Shown here: positions 8,950-21,187 of the stretch, piece after piece | Numbering within the stretch: position 1 is the stretch's first letter | How the letters are laid out: every line of letters starts with the position of its first letter | From: Laccaria trichodermophora | Lineage: Eukaryota > Basidiomycota > Agaricomycetes > Agaricales > Hydnangiaceae | Direction of reading: 5' to 3' | Assembly: GCA_018417955.1 (NCBI GenBank) | Contig: JACTVC010000008.1 | Span: forward strand, 1,116,001 to 1,180,000 | Length of the DNA: 64,000 nt | Notes under the pieces: generated by a model | Databases searched by the model: none | Told to the model about the DNA's origin: nothing | What the model saw: the letters and a program-made list of their open reading frames with translations, nothing else | Position numbers and translations under genes: made by a program

Positions 8950-11900
8950 ATGGTGTAAGTCTTGTCGTCGCGACTTCCTCACACCGATGTACTTACCCAG
9001 TCTGCAGGAAATTCACAGCAGGTTTGCGAATTTTGAACTTCTGAGATGGAAATGTTCAAGCGTAGGCGATAGATCAGGTCCGAAACCTCATGGACAGGCC
9101 TACAAACATCCGAAATATGAGTGTTATAGCTCATGGTGAGCAGTAGTCTTTATTGTGAACGTAACTGTCCTGAGACGCTTCAAAGTCGACCATGGAAAAT
9201 CCACTCTTACCGATTCATTGCTCGCGAAGGCTGGTATCATTGCGGCCGCAAAAGCTGGCACCGTTCTTGCGACCCACGCCAGAGAAGACGAAAAGGAACG
9301 TGGCATTACTATCAAGTCGACCGCAATTTCCATGTACTTTGAGGTCGACAAAGAAGATATTCCTTCGATAAAACAGAAAACTATAGGTAAACTTGTGCTT
9401 TTGTTGGACTCTACAGTTTTTAAGGCTTTTTGATCTCCAGGAAACGAGTTTTTGATCAATCTAATTGACTCTCCTGGTCATGTCGACTTTTCATCGGAGG
9501 TCACGGCTGCGCTGCGCGTTACTGATGGCGCTCTGGTCGTCGTCGACTGCGTTGAAGGAGTTTGCGTCCAGACGGAGACTGTTCTACGCCAGGCCTTGAC
9601 TGAACGCATCAAGCCTGTTGTCGTAATCAACAAAGTCGACCGCGCTTTACTCGAACTCCAAACGGACAAGGAGGCTCTGTACCAGTCCTTCCAACGTACC
9701 ATAGAGAGCGTCAACGTCATCATCTCCACCTATCAGGACGCGGCACTAGGGGATCTTCAGGTTTATCCGAACCATGGCACTGTCGCATTCGCATCAGGCC
9801 TCCACGGTTGGGGTTTCACCTTGAGGCAATTTGCATCGAGGTACGCGGAGAAGTTCGGCGTGAACAAGGAGAAGATGATGGGTAAGTTATGGGGTGACAA
9901 TTACTACGATCCAACGACGGGGAAGTGGACTACATCCAGCATCGGCGCAAACGGGAAACAGCTTGAACGAGCTTTCAATCAATACGTCTTGGATCCCATC
10001 TACGTCATTTTTGATGCTGTCATGAATTCGAAGAACGACGCAATCAACAAAATTCTTGCGAGTCTCGCTATCAAGCTTGCTCCAGAAGAGCGCCAGCAAG
10101 AGGGGAAACCTCTACTCAAAACGATTATGCGCAAATTCCTTCCCGCTGGCGATTCCCTACTAGAAATGATCGTCATTAACCTTCCATCCCCCACGACTGC
10201 CCAGCGTTACCGCGTCGAGACTTTGTACGAGGGACCGATGGACGACGAATCCGCCGTCGGCATTAGAGACTGTGACCCAAGTGGACCGCTTGTCCTATAC
10301 GTCTCAAAGATGGTTCCAACTACCGATAAAGGTCGTTTTTATGCATTCGGTCGCGTATTTTCTGGTACGGTTCGACCTGGCAAAGAGATTCGTATCCAAG
10401 GCCCAAATTATGTCCCTGGAAAGAAGGTCGACTTATTCATCAAGTCCGTGCAGCGCACTGTTTTGATGATGGGCCGTTCAGTTGAGCCGATTGAAGACTG
10501 CCCAGCTGGTAATATCATCGGCCTCGTCGGCATCGATCAATTCCTCTTGAAGAGCGGCACGATCACAACCTCACCAACGGCACACAACATGAAAATGATG
10601 CGCTTCTCCGTTTCTCCTGTCGTCCAGGTGGCAGTGGAAGTCAAGACCACCAGTGATCTACCTAAACTCGTCGAAGGCCTGAAGCGTCTGTCAAAATCAG
10701 ATCCTTGCGTTCAAACATGGATCTCACCAACGGGAGAGCACATTGTAGCTGGTGCAGGCGAACTACATTTGGAGATTTGTTTGAAGGTAGGTATTCATTG
10801 TTTTCCTTGCCGTGTATGCTCAACTCACACCACTGAATCAAGGATCTTCAAGACGATCACGCTGGCGTTCCACTCAAATTTTCCGACCCAATTGTGCCCT
10901 ACCGCGAGACTGTCAAAGCAGAGTCAAGCATAGTCGCCTTATCCAAGTCACCGAACAAGCACAATCGCATTTACGTGAAGGCCATGCCCCTTGGGGAAGA
11001 GCTCACCAGCGCTATCGAGAAAGGCGTCATTGATCCTCACGATGACGTCAAAGCTCGAGCGCGCATTCTCGCTGATGAGTTTGGCTGGGAGGTTTCTGAC
11101 GCTAGGAGAATCTGGTGTTTCGGTCCTGACGCGACTGGTCCCAATCTATTGGTTGATGTTACGAAAGGTGTTCAGTATCTGCATGAGATCAAGGACTCTT
11201 GCGTTAGCGCGTTCCAATGGGCGACTAAAGAAGGTGTTTTGTGCGAGGAGAGTATGCGGGGTGTCAGGCTCAATATCCTTGATGTCACAGTAAGTTTTTG
11301 TCTACATTCATTTGGGGAACCTTTACACATCTCGAATTTCAGCTGATTTCCGACGCTATCCATCGCGGTGGAGGACAAATCATGCCGACTATGCGTCGTG
11401 CCACATTCGCCGCCTGCCTCCTTGCTACCCCTGCACTCCAAGAGCCTATCTTCCTCGGTTCGTTTTTACGTTTTTAACACATTCGTGACCTCATCATCAT
11501 CCATACGACACAGTGGACATTCAGTGTTCACAAGAGGCGATCGGCGGCGTCTACAGCTGCTTAAACAAGCGTCGTGGCCAAGTTGTAAGCGAGGAACAGA
11601 GGGTCGGAACGCCCATGTTCACCATCAAGGCATACCTTCCCGTTTCCGAATCATTCGGTTTCAATGGAGATCTCCGTGCACACACGGCTGGTCATGCTTT
11701 CCCACAATGTGTGTTTGATCATTGGGAGACCATGAGTGGATGTACGTTTTTGTCAAGTTTTCGAGAGATCGTCAATCTGATTTTTTTTGGTCTCAGTGCC
11801 GCTGGATAAGGGTAGCAAAATCGAGGATCTTGTGACGAAGATTAGGCTTCGCAAGGGCCTCAAGGTAAGTGCCAGGAACTTCTCGAAGGCGTTCGTTGAC

Positions 11901-11960
11901 CACGACATATGAATCTAGCCCGCCATTCCCGCGCTCGACACGTACTACGACAAGCTTTGA
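8950..11960 (+). CDS. EEF2: Translation elongation factor 2 (eEF2), divergent copy
   Basis: GTPase that moves the ribosome along mRNA. Ten exons can be joined: 8950-8954, 9008-9021, 9073-9135, 9186-9387, 9441-10786, 10843-11289, 11343-11457, 11514-11741, 11797-11864, 11919-11960. The protein opens [16 protein letters not shown] and ends LDTYYDKL. G motifs are [19 protein letters not shown] and NKVDR; the diphthamide loop is DAIHRGGGQ. Two conserved places are unusual: the switch I stretch before REDEKERG reads AGTVLATHA instead of the usual RFTDT type, and the residues before DAIHR are LIS rather than LHA/LHT. The gene is complete, so it may be a diverged paralogue rather than the main eEF2. 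Confidence 0.95.
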
Positions 11961-12515
11961 AAGACGTGTCTTGCGGTGTTGCTGGCAACTTACTCTGACT
12001 CGTGGTGCTCATTGTTTCGGTCTTGACAATTTGGGGATCCAATCTAACACTGGTAAGTGATACTTTGCAGTCACGATGAATTCGTTCTGATTGATATGAT
12101 TCAAAAGACGCGGCCTGTGTTGCTACTTCCTCTGGTTCATGTCGAAGTTCAATACCTATCATTTCGGTCTCAATCTCTTTTTCTAACACCGGTAAATGTT
12201 ACTTGCATTTATGGTGAATGCGTTCTAATTAACCACAGATTTTTCAAATTTTTCGAAGCTATTTCTCCTTATGAACAAACTGTTATATATGTGGTCATAG
12301 TTTCGTTCAATAGATTTTTTTTGGTGTTTGTTCGGGGAAATGAGCTGATGGGTAAACCTTTCAACGAGCTTTCTTAAGGCGAACGCGTGCATCTTAACAC
12401 AGAATATTAGTACTCCACATTCGATGGTACATCCAATGGTCATCGAAATCTCCCAGATACAAGCGAGGAAGTTCTAGTGAACAACTCTAAGCTTCACCGG
12501 GCTTACTCTCCCCAA
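11961..12515. other. Convergent intergenic region between eEF2 and NAA15
   Basis: 555 bp between two 3' ends. AT-rich; no ORF or RNA gene that I can support. It must contain both polyadenylation regions. Confidence 0.5.
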
Positions 12516-15500
12516 TCAAGGCACGGCCTCCTCCGAGCTATTACTAGCGTCCACGCTCCCCTTCATGACCAGTTCTCGTAGAGCTTTTTGTTCTTCTGCG
12601 GTCTTGAAAATAGTAGATGGAACGAACTTGGCATCGCATGCTGCTCGGAACTCCTCTGCTCTCGGTGACTTGAGGGATTTGAGGAAGTGCAAGGTGGTTA
12701 GGGCGCTCTGTAACGGAAAAGTGAGCTCATCAGATTGACATGTCGTGGAAGAAAGGACATACCGGAATGTCAAGTGTAACTTCGTCTCTTAAACTTGTGA
12801 AGATAGTTTCCTCGACTTCCTCGCGAGGAGCGCCGAGGTTTAGTAACACCTTGGCAGCAGCAAGGATGGCACGTGGACATGTCGAGTGACGTTGGAGGTA
12901 TTGAGAGTTGAATGTTTCTAGTGAGACGTCGTCTGGTATGATTTTTGGAATCGTCTCAAGGAATATGGGTCCAATAGGAGCTGGTGGGGGTTGAGGGAGT
13001 GAGGAGGCTAGACGATTGACTGAGTGAGTAGGTCACTTTCGAGTCAAAAGACGCACCGGTTTTCCTGAGGTGAACGGTACGGATATGTAATTCGGGATGT
13101 TCGGGATCAAGACTTCGTGCATGGTTCAGCGCAGTCAAGGCCTGGAGAAGCTTTTCTGAAAAATAAAATAAACAAAAGCAACCACCTGTTGATTAATGAA
13201 GAAACGTACTTCGTCGCACAGCAACATCATAGATGGCTATCCAAACGTCAATATTGTTGATGCAGAATGTTGACAAGGGGTGAAGCAATTTGGCGGCTTG
13301 TTCTAGCCCGTCAGGTGAAGCGAGGAGTTTCAAGCCATCAGGGTCGCCGTCCTTTTGTGGGGTGGCTTCGAGGCCTTTGTCCTCGTTAGCAGCGGGTGGA
13401 GCTGTTACAGAACTTCAAAAAGCAGCAAAAGTATAAAATGGAAGAGACTGTACCCTTCTTGTCATCCTGAACCTTTTGGGCAGCCTTCTTAGCTTTCTTT
13501 TTTGCTTTTTTCTCGGCGTCTGTCAAGTTCGCTGACAGGAACAAGTGAGATAAAGGGCTTGATTGAGGCTAAGAAAACTTACTTGGTGATAGTGAGGTAA
13601 CTAACGATGGATCATCATGAACGGTGACGAATATCTAGGGAGAAGCTGTAAGCCAATTGTTCCACAAATGACAATGTTGCGCCACAACTTTTGACGCCTC
13701 AACTGCGGCAGTAACGTAGGCAGGGTGAGATCGGAGAGTATCTTCCCATTTGAGAAGGCTGTCATAGAAATGAAATAAGGAATGTAGAAGGGTATGTGAT
13801 GAAGGTACACACCGCATGTAAATATTAATGGTAAATTTGCGCAAGTTGTATCCATGGAAATCGTATTGATCATCGTCGATCTCGTCAAAGACCTATGGCG
13901 CCAACAGAAGAACGATTTACACTGACGCAGGGCAGCGAGAAAATGCCAACCTTCTTGATAGCCATGTACTTCTTGAGTGCAAGATTGGGTTTACCATATT
14001 GACGATGAGAATTGGCTTCCTCCAGAAGATAAAGAAGTGATTGCATGTCCTCGAGATCCGCACCTGGACTGGGGGCATCTTTCTGTCAGTTAATGTGAGC
14101 ATATATCCCCAGAAAAGTTTATAAATCCAAAATATACCTTGGTAAACAACCCAAGGACAGTACTGGCTTCTTCCGGCATGCCAGCTCTAAGAAAATATTT
14201 ACCGCACTTGGTATTCAGGAACCGATCTTGACCATCAAGCAACCGTGCATCATTCACACAACGTGCTGCACCGTAGTAATCTCCCGCGCGTTTGAGAACG
14301 CGGCCTTTACACAGGTGGAGCTCTGGGAGTGTGGGAGTGTGGGACAACGCTGTATCCAGGATGGAAAGGGCCTTTTCTGGGCGAGATAAGTACGCATGGT
14401 GTTGAGCAAGGAAATACAAAGTCCAAAGGTATGTTGTTGGCTCCACGTCGGTGGAAGATGATGGGTCTTTTGGTGTGAGGGAGGCCTCAACAATGTCCTC
14501 TATGACCTGCTGCTTTTCTTTGTCCTTGTACAGGGATTTGATGTCAGCGAATAGGGATGGTATGCCTTTGGCCAACCCTGTGAGGAGGTAGGGTTCTGCG
14601 AGCTCCTTGAATGCATCGCCTACCGAGATTGTCAAAGCCAATCGTCGGGGAGCGGTGGCTTTAGGTATTGATGCGGAAAACTCTTTCAACACTCTCAGCG
14701 CCTCCGGGTTTGATTGATCTTGACGCAGATTAGTCTCACCAGGCGATTGAAAAGACACATCAGTTGCGCTCACCGAGTTCGACGCCCATATTTGAGAGGT
14801 ATCCACGGTAGTAATCGTAACAGTCTGGATTGTGCTCTAGCAGAGATCTCCAGGCATGTTCAGCCTCTTTAGACTGCTTTCTGGTAAGCACGCGGGCTTT
14901 AAGCAATGAGGAAACGCCAACAAAAGGGATCTGAGACGGTGAATACCTCGAATCTCCATAATGGCTGTGCGGTCCACAATTGCTCTTGTCTTCGCATTTG
15001 AGTCAAGTACGGACAGGGCTTCATCAAGGTCGCCGATCTCTTCTAACAGGTGGACATAGTATAGCAGTGTTTCGGAGTGTTCAATGTCATAATCAGGAAC
15101 GTTCTGCAGAATGAGTTTAATAATGTCCTTTTTTGGCTCGGGTAGAAGGGTCATTACCTTTAGAGTCCGTTGATAATTTTCTAAGATTTTGCGTGCTTCA
15201 GTCAAATTGCCATTTAGATGGTGGGCGACTGCTAATCCAACCCAATGTTGACGAACGTTCGGTCGCAATCTCAAGAGTGTACTCCGGGTCTCCACCAAGC
15301 CGTCGAATATTCGTAATTGCGTTTGAAGTTGGGCGGCATCACGGAGAATGTTCAAGTTTTCCTGTGGGCGTTATGAAAACATTTTCGTATGAATAGCGTC
15401 CAATGCACGGACCCGATCGAAACGAAGAGCTTGTGTATATGATTTCAGAGCCTCCTCGTAGTTCTTCTCCCCTTTCTGGATGAGCCCGAAGACGTGCCAG

Positions 15501-15813
15501 CAAATGTGTGACGTTAGATCAAATCGAACACCCTTTTTGACGAGGTCGATGCCTTCCTCCCGACGGCCCATGTGAGCCAAGACAAGCCCTTTCATGCATA
15601 ATGTTTCTGATAAGAGATGAGGAATCCAAAGTTGAGATAATAAGATCGGTCGAACGGACCGCCATGCTCGGGATATTTTTTGAGAATCTGATCAGCAGTC
15701 TTGAGACCTTTTTTGAGCTGCTTTGTCTCATAGTGGTTGAGGAGATCTTTGAAGAGTGTGGCTTCCTTTGAGGCAAGAACACGCTTGGGAGGAATGGCAA
15801 GCGGCTTGGACAT
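12516..15813 (-). CDS. NAA15: N-terminal acetyltransferase A auxiliary subunit (NAA15/Nat1)
   Basis: Scaffold subunit that anchors the NatA catalytic subunit to ribosomes for co-translational N-terminal acetylation. The start MSKPLAIPPKRVLASKEATLFKD is typical of the family. The TPR superhelix follows: ADQILKKYPEHGG, then CMKGLVLAHMGRREEGIDLVKKGVR, SHICWHVFGLIQK, EEALKSYTQALRFD, NLNILRDAAQLQTQ and QHWVGLAVAHHL. A lysine-rich stretch (KKAKKKAKKAAQKVQDDKK, near 13,460-13,530) precedes the C-terminal NARP1 part containing DPDGLKLL and DVWIAIYDVAVRR. At least eight short introns break the frame. The gene ends SEEAVP at 12516. It is divergent from Pds5 with only 150 bp between starts. Confidence 0.9.
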
Positions 15814-15963
15814 GGCCGGATAATCGGAAAAATCCCGTGGTGGTGTTGTGGATTCAACAGAACAAAGGTAAACAACGCGTGCTCGCACAATCCAAATCCG
15901 CGCCAAAGACTTGACTCAACTAAGTCGCGTTGCCCCTTCGCCGACCTCCACGACGTCGACGCA
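15814..15963. promoter_or_regulatory. Bidirectional NAA15/PDS5 promoter
   Basis: The two start codons are only 150 bp apart on opposite strands, so both promoters must share this interval. No TATA box is evident. It contains CG-rich blocks such as GCGTTGCCCCTTCGCCGACC near 15,926. Inferred from gene layout. Confidence 0.65.
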
Positions 15964-18900
15964 ATGGTCGCCCAGACTCGCCATAGCGGCCAGCCATCAC
16001 CAAAGAAGAAGCTCGCCTTTCACGAGAAGCTTGGTGGCAAGGGCCTCTCTACTGACGCTCTCCTGAAGAAACTCAAGACCCTCCATACACAACTCGCGGC
16101 ACTCGACCAAGACACAGTCGATGTCGCCTCGCTCGGCACGGCCCGTAAAGAGCTGATCAATACCTCCATCCTTCTTCACAAAGATAGAGGGGTCAAGGCC
16201 TTCGCTGCATGCTGCCTTGCTGACATCTTGCGACTCTATGCTCCCGATGCGCCTTATACTCAAGCTGAACTACGCGACATCTTTCAGTTCTTCTTCCGCC
16301 AACTTTCAAATGGGCTCAAGGGTCCAGAATCATCTTACTATACCGAATACTTTCATCTCCTCGAATCTCTATCGACGGTCAAGAGTGTGGTGCTTGTTTG
16401 TGATCTTCCTTCGGCGGACGAGCTTATGGCCGAAATCTTTCGTGATTTCTTTGCCCTTGTTAGACGAGACCTGGCCAAGAAGGTCGAACTTTTTTTGGCC
16501 GACATTTTGGTCGCGTTAATCGACGAGTCCCAGTCCCTCCCATCCGAAGCGCTAGATACTCTCATGTCGCAATTCATCGACAAGAACGCGGTCGGAATAC
16601 TACATCTCCTTTTCTCCATCATCCAACTCACGCTTTCTCTTCCTGCAGCGCATCGAACATCCGGCCTATCGCTTGGCAGTCCAAGTCTGCAACTCCACTG
16701 CTGATAAACTCCAGCGTCACGTCTCCCAATACTTCACTGATATCATCGTCTCTCACGCACCTGAGGACGACTTTGACGACATCCGCAATGCACACGACCT
16801 TATCAAACGCCTGCACCATTCATGCCCCGGCATTTTGCCCAGTGTTATACCTCAGCTGGAAGAAGAACTCCGCGCAGAGGATCTAACATTGCGGCTCATA
16901 GCAACCCAGGTCCTAGGAGACATGTTTGCGGACAAAGGTGGTCCTGACCTAGTCAAGAAGTATCCCGCGACTTGGAACGCGTGGATCGGGCGGAAGAACG
17001 ACAAAAATGTCCAGATTCGCCTCAAAGTTGTAGAAGCCTCAAAAGCTCTTTTAACAAATTTACCAGACCTCCGAGAAGTATTAGAAGGTGAGTGATGAAG
17101 TATCCACGTTGGGTATTCTTTTACGAACAGCCTCCTAGACATGCTGAGCGCCAAGGTTATGGACCCGGACGACAAAGTCCGAGCAGCTGCGTGTAAGCTG
17201 TACTCGCAACTCGATTATGAAGCGGCCTTGCATCACGTATCGGAAGCTCAACTGCGGGCAGTTGCTGATCGAGGCAAGGATAAGAAGGTCAGTAGCCTCA
17301 ATCATTGCTGCTTCCCGAGCCCATTTCCTTCTACAGCAAGTTGTGCGCAATGAAGCGCTCAATAGTTTGGGAAAACTATACAGTCTCGCTTACCCAGAAA
17401 TGTGAGTTTTTAATGACGTGTTTTGGTTCATACTGAGAAGGTTGCCAGTGAGAATAATGAGGCGTCAGCAATCAAACAATTCGCTTGGATCCCTGAGGAA
17501 CTTCTTCAAATAACATTCAGCACTCCTGAAGCTCGGTAAATTGATTGTCCATTTCCCTCTTGTAAGGTAATTGACAAGCGGATTAGGTCTGCGGTTGAAA
17601 GAGTTATGGCTGAATACATTCTGCCACTTCCTACACCAGCGAACGTGTCTGGATCAAAAGGAAGTGAAATCGACGAAATCGCTTGGACGGATAGATTGCT
17701 AAGCACACTGAGATATCTCAGTGATCAATCGATATCTACCCTACTTTCCTTGTCTGGACTTAAACAGATGTTCGTCGCCCCACCCTTGTCAGCTCACTTC
17801 TTACTAAGGCATCATCACAGACGGCCAAATATCTTCGATGTTTATCTAGAAACCTGCATAAAACATAACGTATGTATCAGCCCCGTGATTTTGTTCGCTT
17901 GTCATCATCTCCCTCCTTGCAGGGTGGGATCATCGACGAGGACGAGGATGCAGTCAAACGGAAACTTGACGCTACAATCGCGCATCTTTCAGGTTTCTTT
18001 TAACGTTCCGTATTCCTAGTCCGATTCTCACTCAAGTTTCAGTTCTGTACCCGGATCGGCAGAAAGCATGCGAAGACTTGCGAGCTTTTGCAAAGCTGAA
18101 CGAGAACCGACTTTACAAGCTCATGAAGACATGTATGGATCCGCAAACAGACGTCAAGGCCCTAGTCAAAGCTACGGTCAGTGTCCATCTCCGCATAAGC
18201 GATGCTCTGAGCTCAATGAACCTGTTCTCTCAGAATGAGTTTACTCGACGGCTAGACCAATTATCTACCACCATCCTCCCTACGATGACCGTTCTCCTGT
18301 ATCGCGCCAGTTATCGCGTCTTGAACCAATCTTCAATACCCACACTGCTCAAGCACGTGCAGAAGGGGTTGGACAGCACGACTAGTCACATCCGCCAGGC
18401 AGCTCTGCATGCAAAGACACTGCTGACATTTGTGTCTAAGCACTCACCATCGTTGTATAGATCTCATATCAGCGAACTGACCAAAGCTATTGCGGATGAG
18501 AAACATGAGACGTTGGTTGGAGTTGCTCTACAAGCTCTAGCTGGGGTTGTAAAGTGGGATCAAACGCTAGCGCCTACAGACAAGTAAGCTTATTTGTGGT
18601 TGTTTTTTGGGAGGTGATTGACCGATGTAACATCTTAGACGCACTAACGACCGCATAACTCGCATTGTGCTTCAAGATAACTGGAGACAATCAAAATTTG
18701 CTGCCCGTTATCTAGCCTTCTCAAGCAACAAGGACGAGGCCTGTCTTAAGGCAATTGAGGTAAGCCGCACAATACTCCGGGCGATTGAGATCTTATATAT
18801 ATCTGACAGTCCATCGCGAGCGGCATTAGTGACGGATCCGACGTTCCTGTAGCAAGGATAGCCGCTTTAGCTCAATTTGCGAGATTTGCCCCAGATGCAT

Positions 18901-20823
18901 TCGAATCGAAGAGCGATGTTATCATGACGTTCCTGTTGAAACGGATCCTTATGATACCTACCCCTCCTGATCCGGTGTGTATCGTCATCTCATCGATCGG
19001 TAGACAAATGAGCCCTGACTGATAGACCTTTCAGGGTGAGATGGATGAAGGCGAAGAGTGGGTAGAAGATGAGGATGTGTCTGACAATCTCAGGGCGAAG
19101 CTTCTTTCGTTGAAGGTGTGCAGAAATCGCGGATTGGCACACTCTGCGTCCGAAAAAGCTTTAGAAATCGCAACACCAGTGCTCAAAATGTTAGCCACAT
19201 TGCTTGAACATAATGGGTCTCTGGTACCCAATGTCCAAGAAGAGTGAGTTCCTTTTTTAGGTTCTGAGTAATTCCACTTACAAAACACAATGCAGCCCCA
19301 AAGTCATGTCTCGTATGCGCCTTCAGGCCGCGATATCTCTTCTTCATCTTTCCACCGTAGAAAGTTACTCTACGGCCATTCTGCCCAAGTTTTTGAGATT
19401 GGCTGTTGTCATACAGGTTTGACATTGTGTTACCACGTTATACGAAGCATTTATTTTCTCCACTTCAGGATTCCTGTTACAATGTTCGCATCAACTTCCT
19501 CACCAAGCTCCTTACGCTGCTACAACCTCGCAAAATCTCTCCTCGTCATAACGTGATACCCTTCTTAACTGTCCACGACCCAGAAAACGAGGTCAAGAAT
19601 ATGGTGCGATTTTTCTGAATCTGTCACTTTTGAGATCGTTCTGAAATTCTTTTAGGCTGCCGCTTATATCCGTTCTGCTATACAAAAAATGCCCCAAGGT
19701 AGGCCTCGATCGTCTTTGTGCTCCTCTGCGGCTTGTTCATTAATGCCCAAGCCGTGCGTGTCGAGCATCTCGAAATGACTTTCATTCGCTTGCTCCATGC
19801 CTTGGCCCACCATCCGGATTTCAACACAACACATGACGATTTGCTAGATATCGCAAAGTCAGTTCGTCTCGAATCCAATACCGCATCCGAACTAATAGCA
19901 TCCAGATATGTACAATTTTACCTTGAACTTATGGCTACGCAAGACAATATCTCGCTTCTTTATCACTTGGCTATGAAGGGTAAGACAGTACGCGACCCTG
20001 AGGGGCATACCTTTAGCGAGGCAAGTCGGTGCAACTCATTCTGTTTTACTTGTCGCAAATAACCAGCCTTTTCCGACAGAACCTCTACATCATTTGTGAG
20101 CTGGCTCAGGATCTAATCAAAACCCGGGCACATGCGCACTCTTGGACTATACAAAGCTATCCAGGCAAAGTCAAACTTCCTGGTGACATTCTCCGTCCGC
20201 AACCAAACGCGGAAACAAGCAGCAAGGTAAGCCTTCTTCGTGAATTTCTTTAAACGACGCTATTACCTCCGTTTGTAGGTCCTGAAAACTGTGTATCTCC
20301 CTGAAGAAACGATAGCATGGCTTGCCGAATTATCAAGAACTACAAAGGTTAGGGTGTCGATGACTCGTATGTGAATATTTATTCAATAATACGCCCATTT
20401 TCAGGAGAAGAAGGAGCGAAGACCCCCAGCAAAACGGAAAGCCCCTGTAAAAACCAACGGCCACGCCAAGTGAGTTGCCTCTTGGGGGTACCGCATCTAC
20501 TGAAACTAATGCCTTTCCAAGACGCCCTCGCAAGAAAGCTCAATCTGACGATTCGGCCGGCGAAGACTTTTCTGAAATCGAGGCAAGCGATGTAGAGATG
20601 GCTGACGGAAACAGCACTTCGAGTCCTGGACACGATACAAAAAGGAACCAATCGGAAGGCGAAACGCCGACTCGTGGCACACGGAGTAGTGCAAGAACCA
20701 GAGCAGCAAAGGCAAGGGCTCAACATTTTTTACTAATGATATCATTGACATCACTACTAGGCAAAATCAAGCAAAACAGACGCTAAAAAAGCTGCGACAC
20801 CTTCCTCTGATGACGAAGACTGA
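15964..20823 (+). CDS. PDS5: Sister chromatid cohesion protein Pds5
   Basis: HEAT-repeat regulator that binds cohesin and controls its release and acetylation. The N-terminus has KLAFHEKLGGKGLSTDALLKKLK, then KELINTSILLHKDRGVKAFAACCLADILRLYAPDAPYT, the signature Pds5 start. Further conserved blocks are YYTEYFHLLESLSTVKSVVL, LQRHVSQYFTDII, DLIKRLHHSCPGIL and VQIRLKVVEASKALL. The C-terminus is a basic then acidic tail (RRPPAKRKAPVKTNG, KRPRKKAQSDDSAGEDF) ending PSSDDED, as expected for chromatin-bound Pds5. Many introns of about 50 nt interrupt the frame. The first Met at 15964 is in frame with the conserved block and lies downstream of the shared promoter. Confidence 0.92.
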
Positions 20824-21187
20824 TAGGTTGCCTCGTATCTTAATTCGTGTTTTCTTTTTCCTTCCTTTCTTTGTCCTTCGATGCTATCTTAACTGCTCTG
20901 ACACGCACTGTATCAATTTTACTGCCCCTCTATTTATGATGCATGTTTATGACCTTACGTCCACTTTTCTCTTGTACTGGTTGATAGTCGAATCCGCTCA
21001 TTCTCAGACTTCAAAAAAATATTAAAAAGAGCCATCGTTTTTGATGTCATGAATGTGTATGGTACAGAATGCTTGTATGATGCTTATGATGAATGAAGAA
21101 ATGCCTGGCGCGATGAAGAAGAAACCTTGGGTCATGCAACTCGTGAATGACCCTCCAGCCCAAATAGATAATACAATCCGAACAAGC
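20824..21187. other. Convergent intergenic region, PDS5/esterase 3' ends
   Basis: 364 bp, AT-rich, with ATTAAAAAGA near 21,023 and T-runs near 20,850. Nothing coding seen. Confidence 0.5.
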
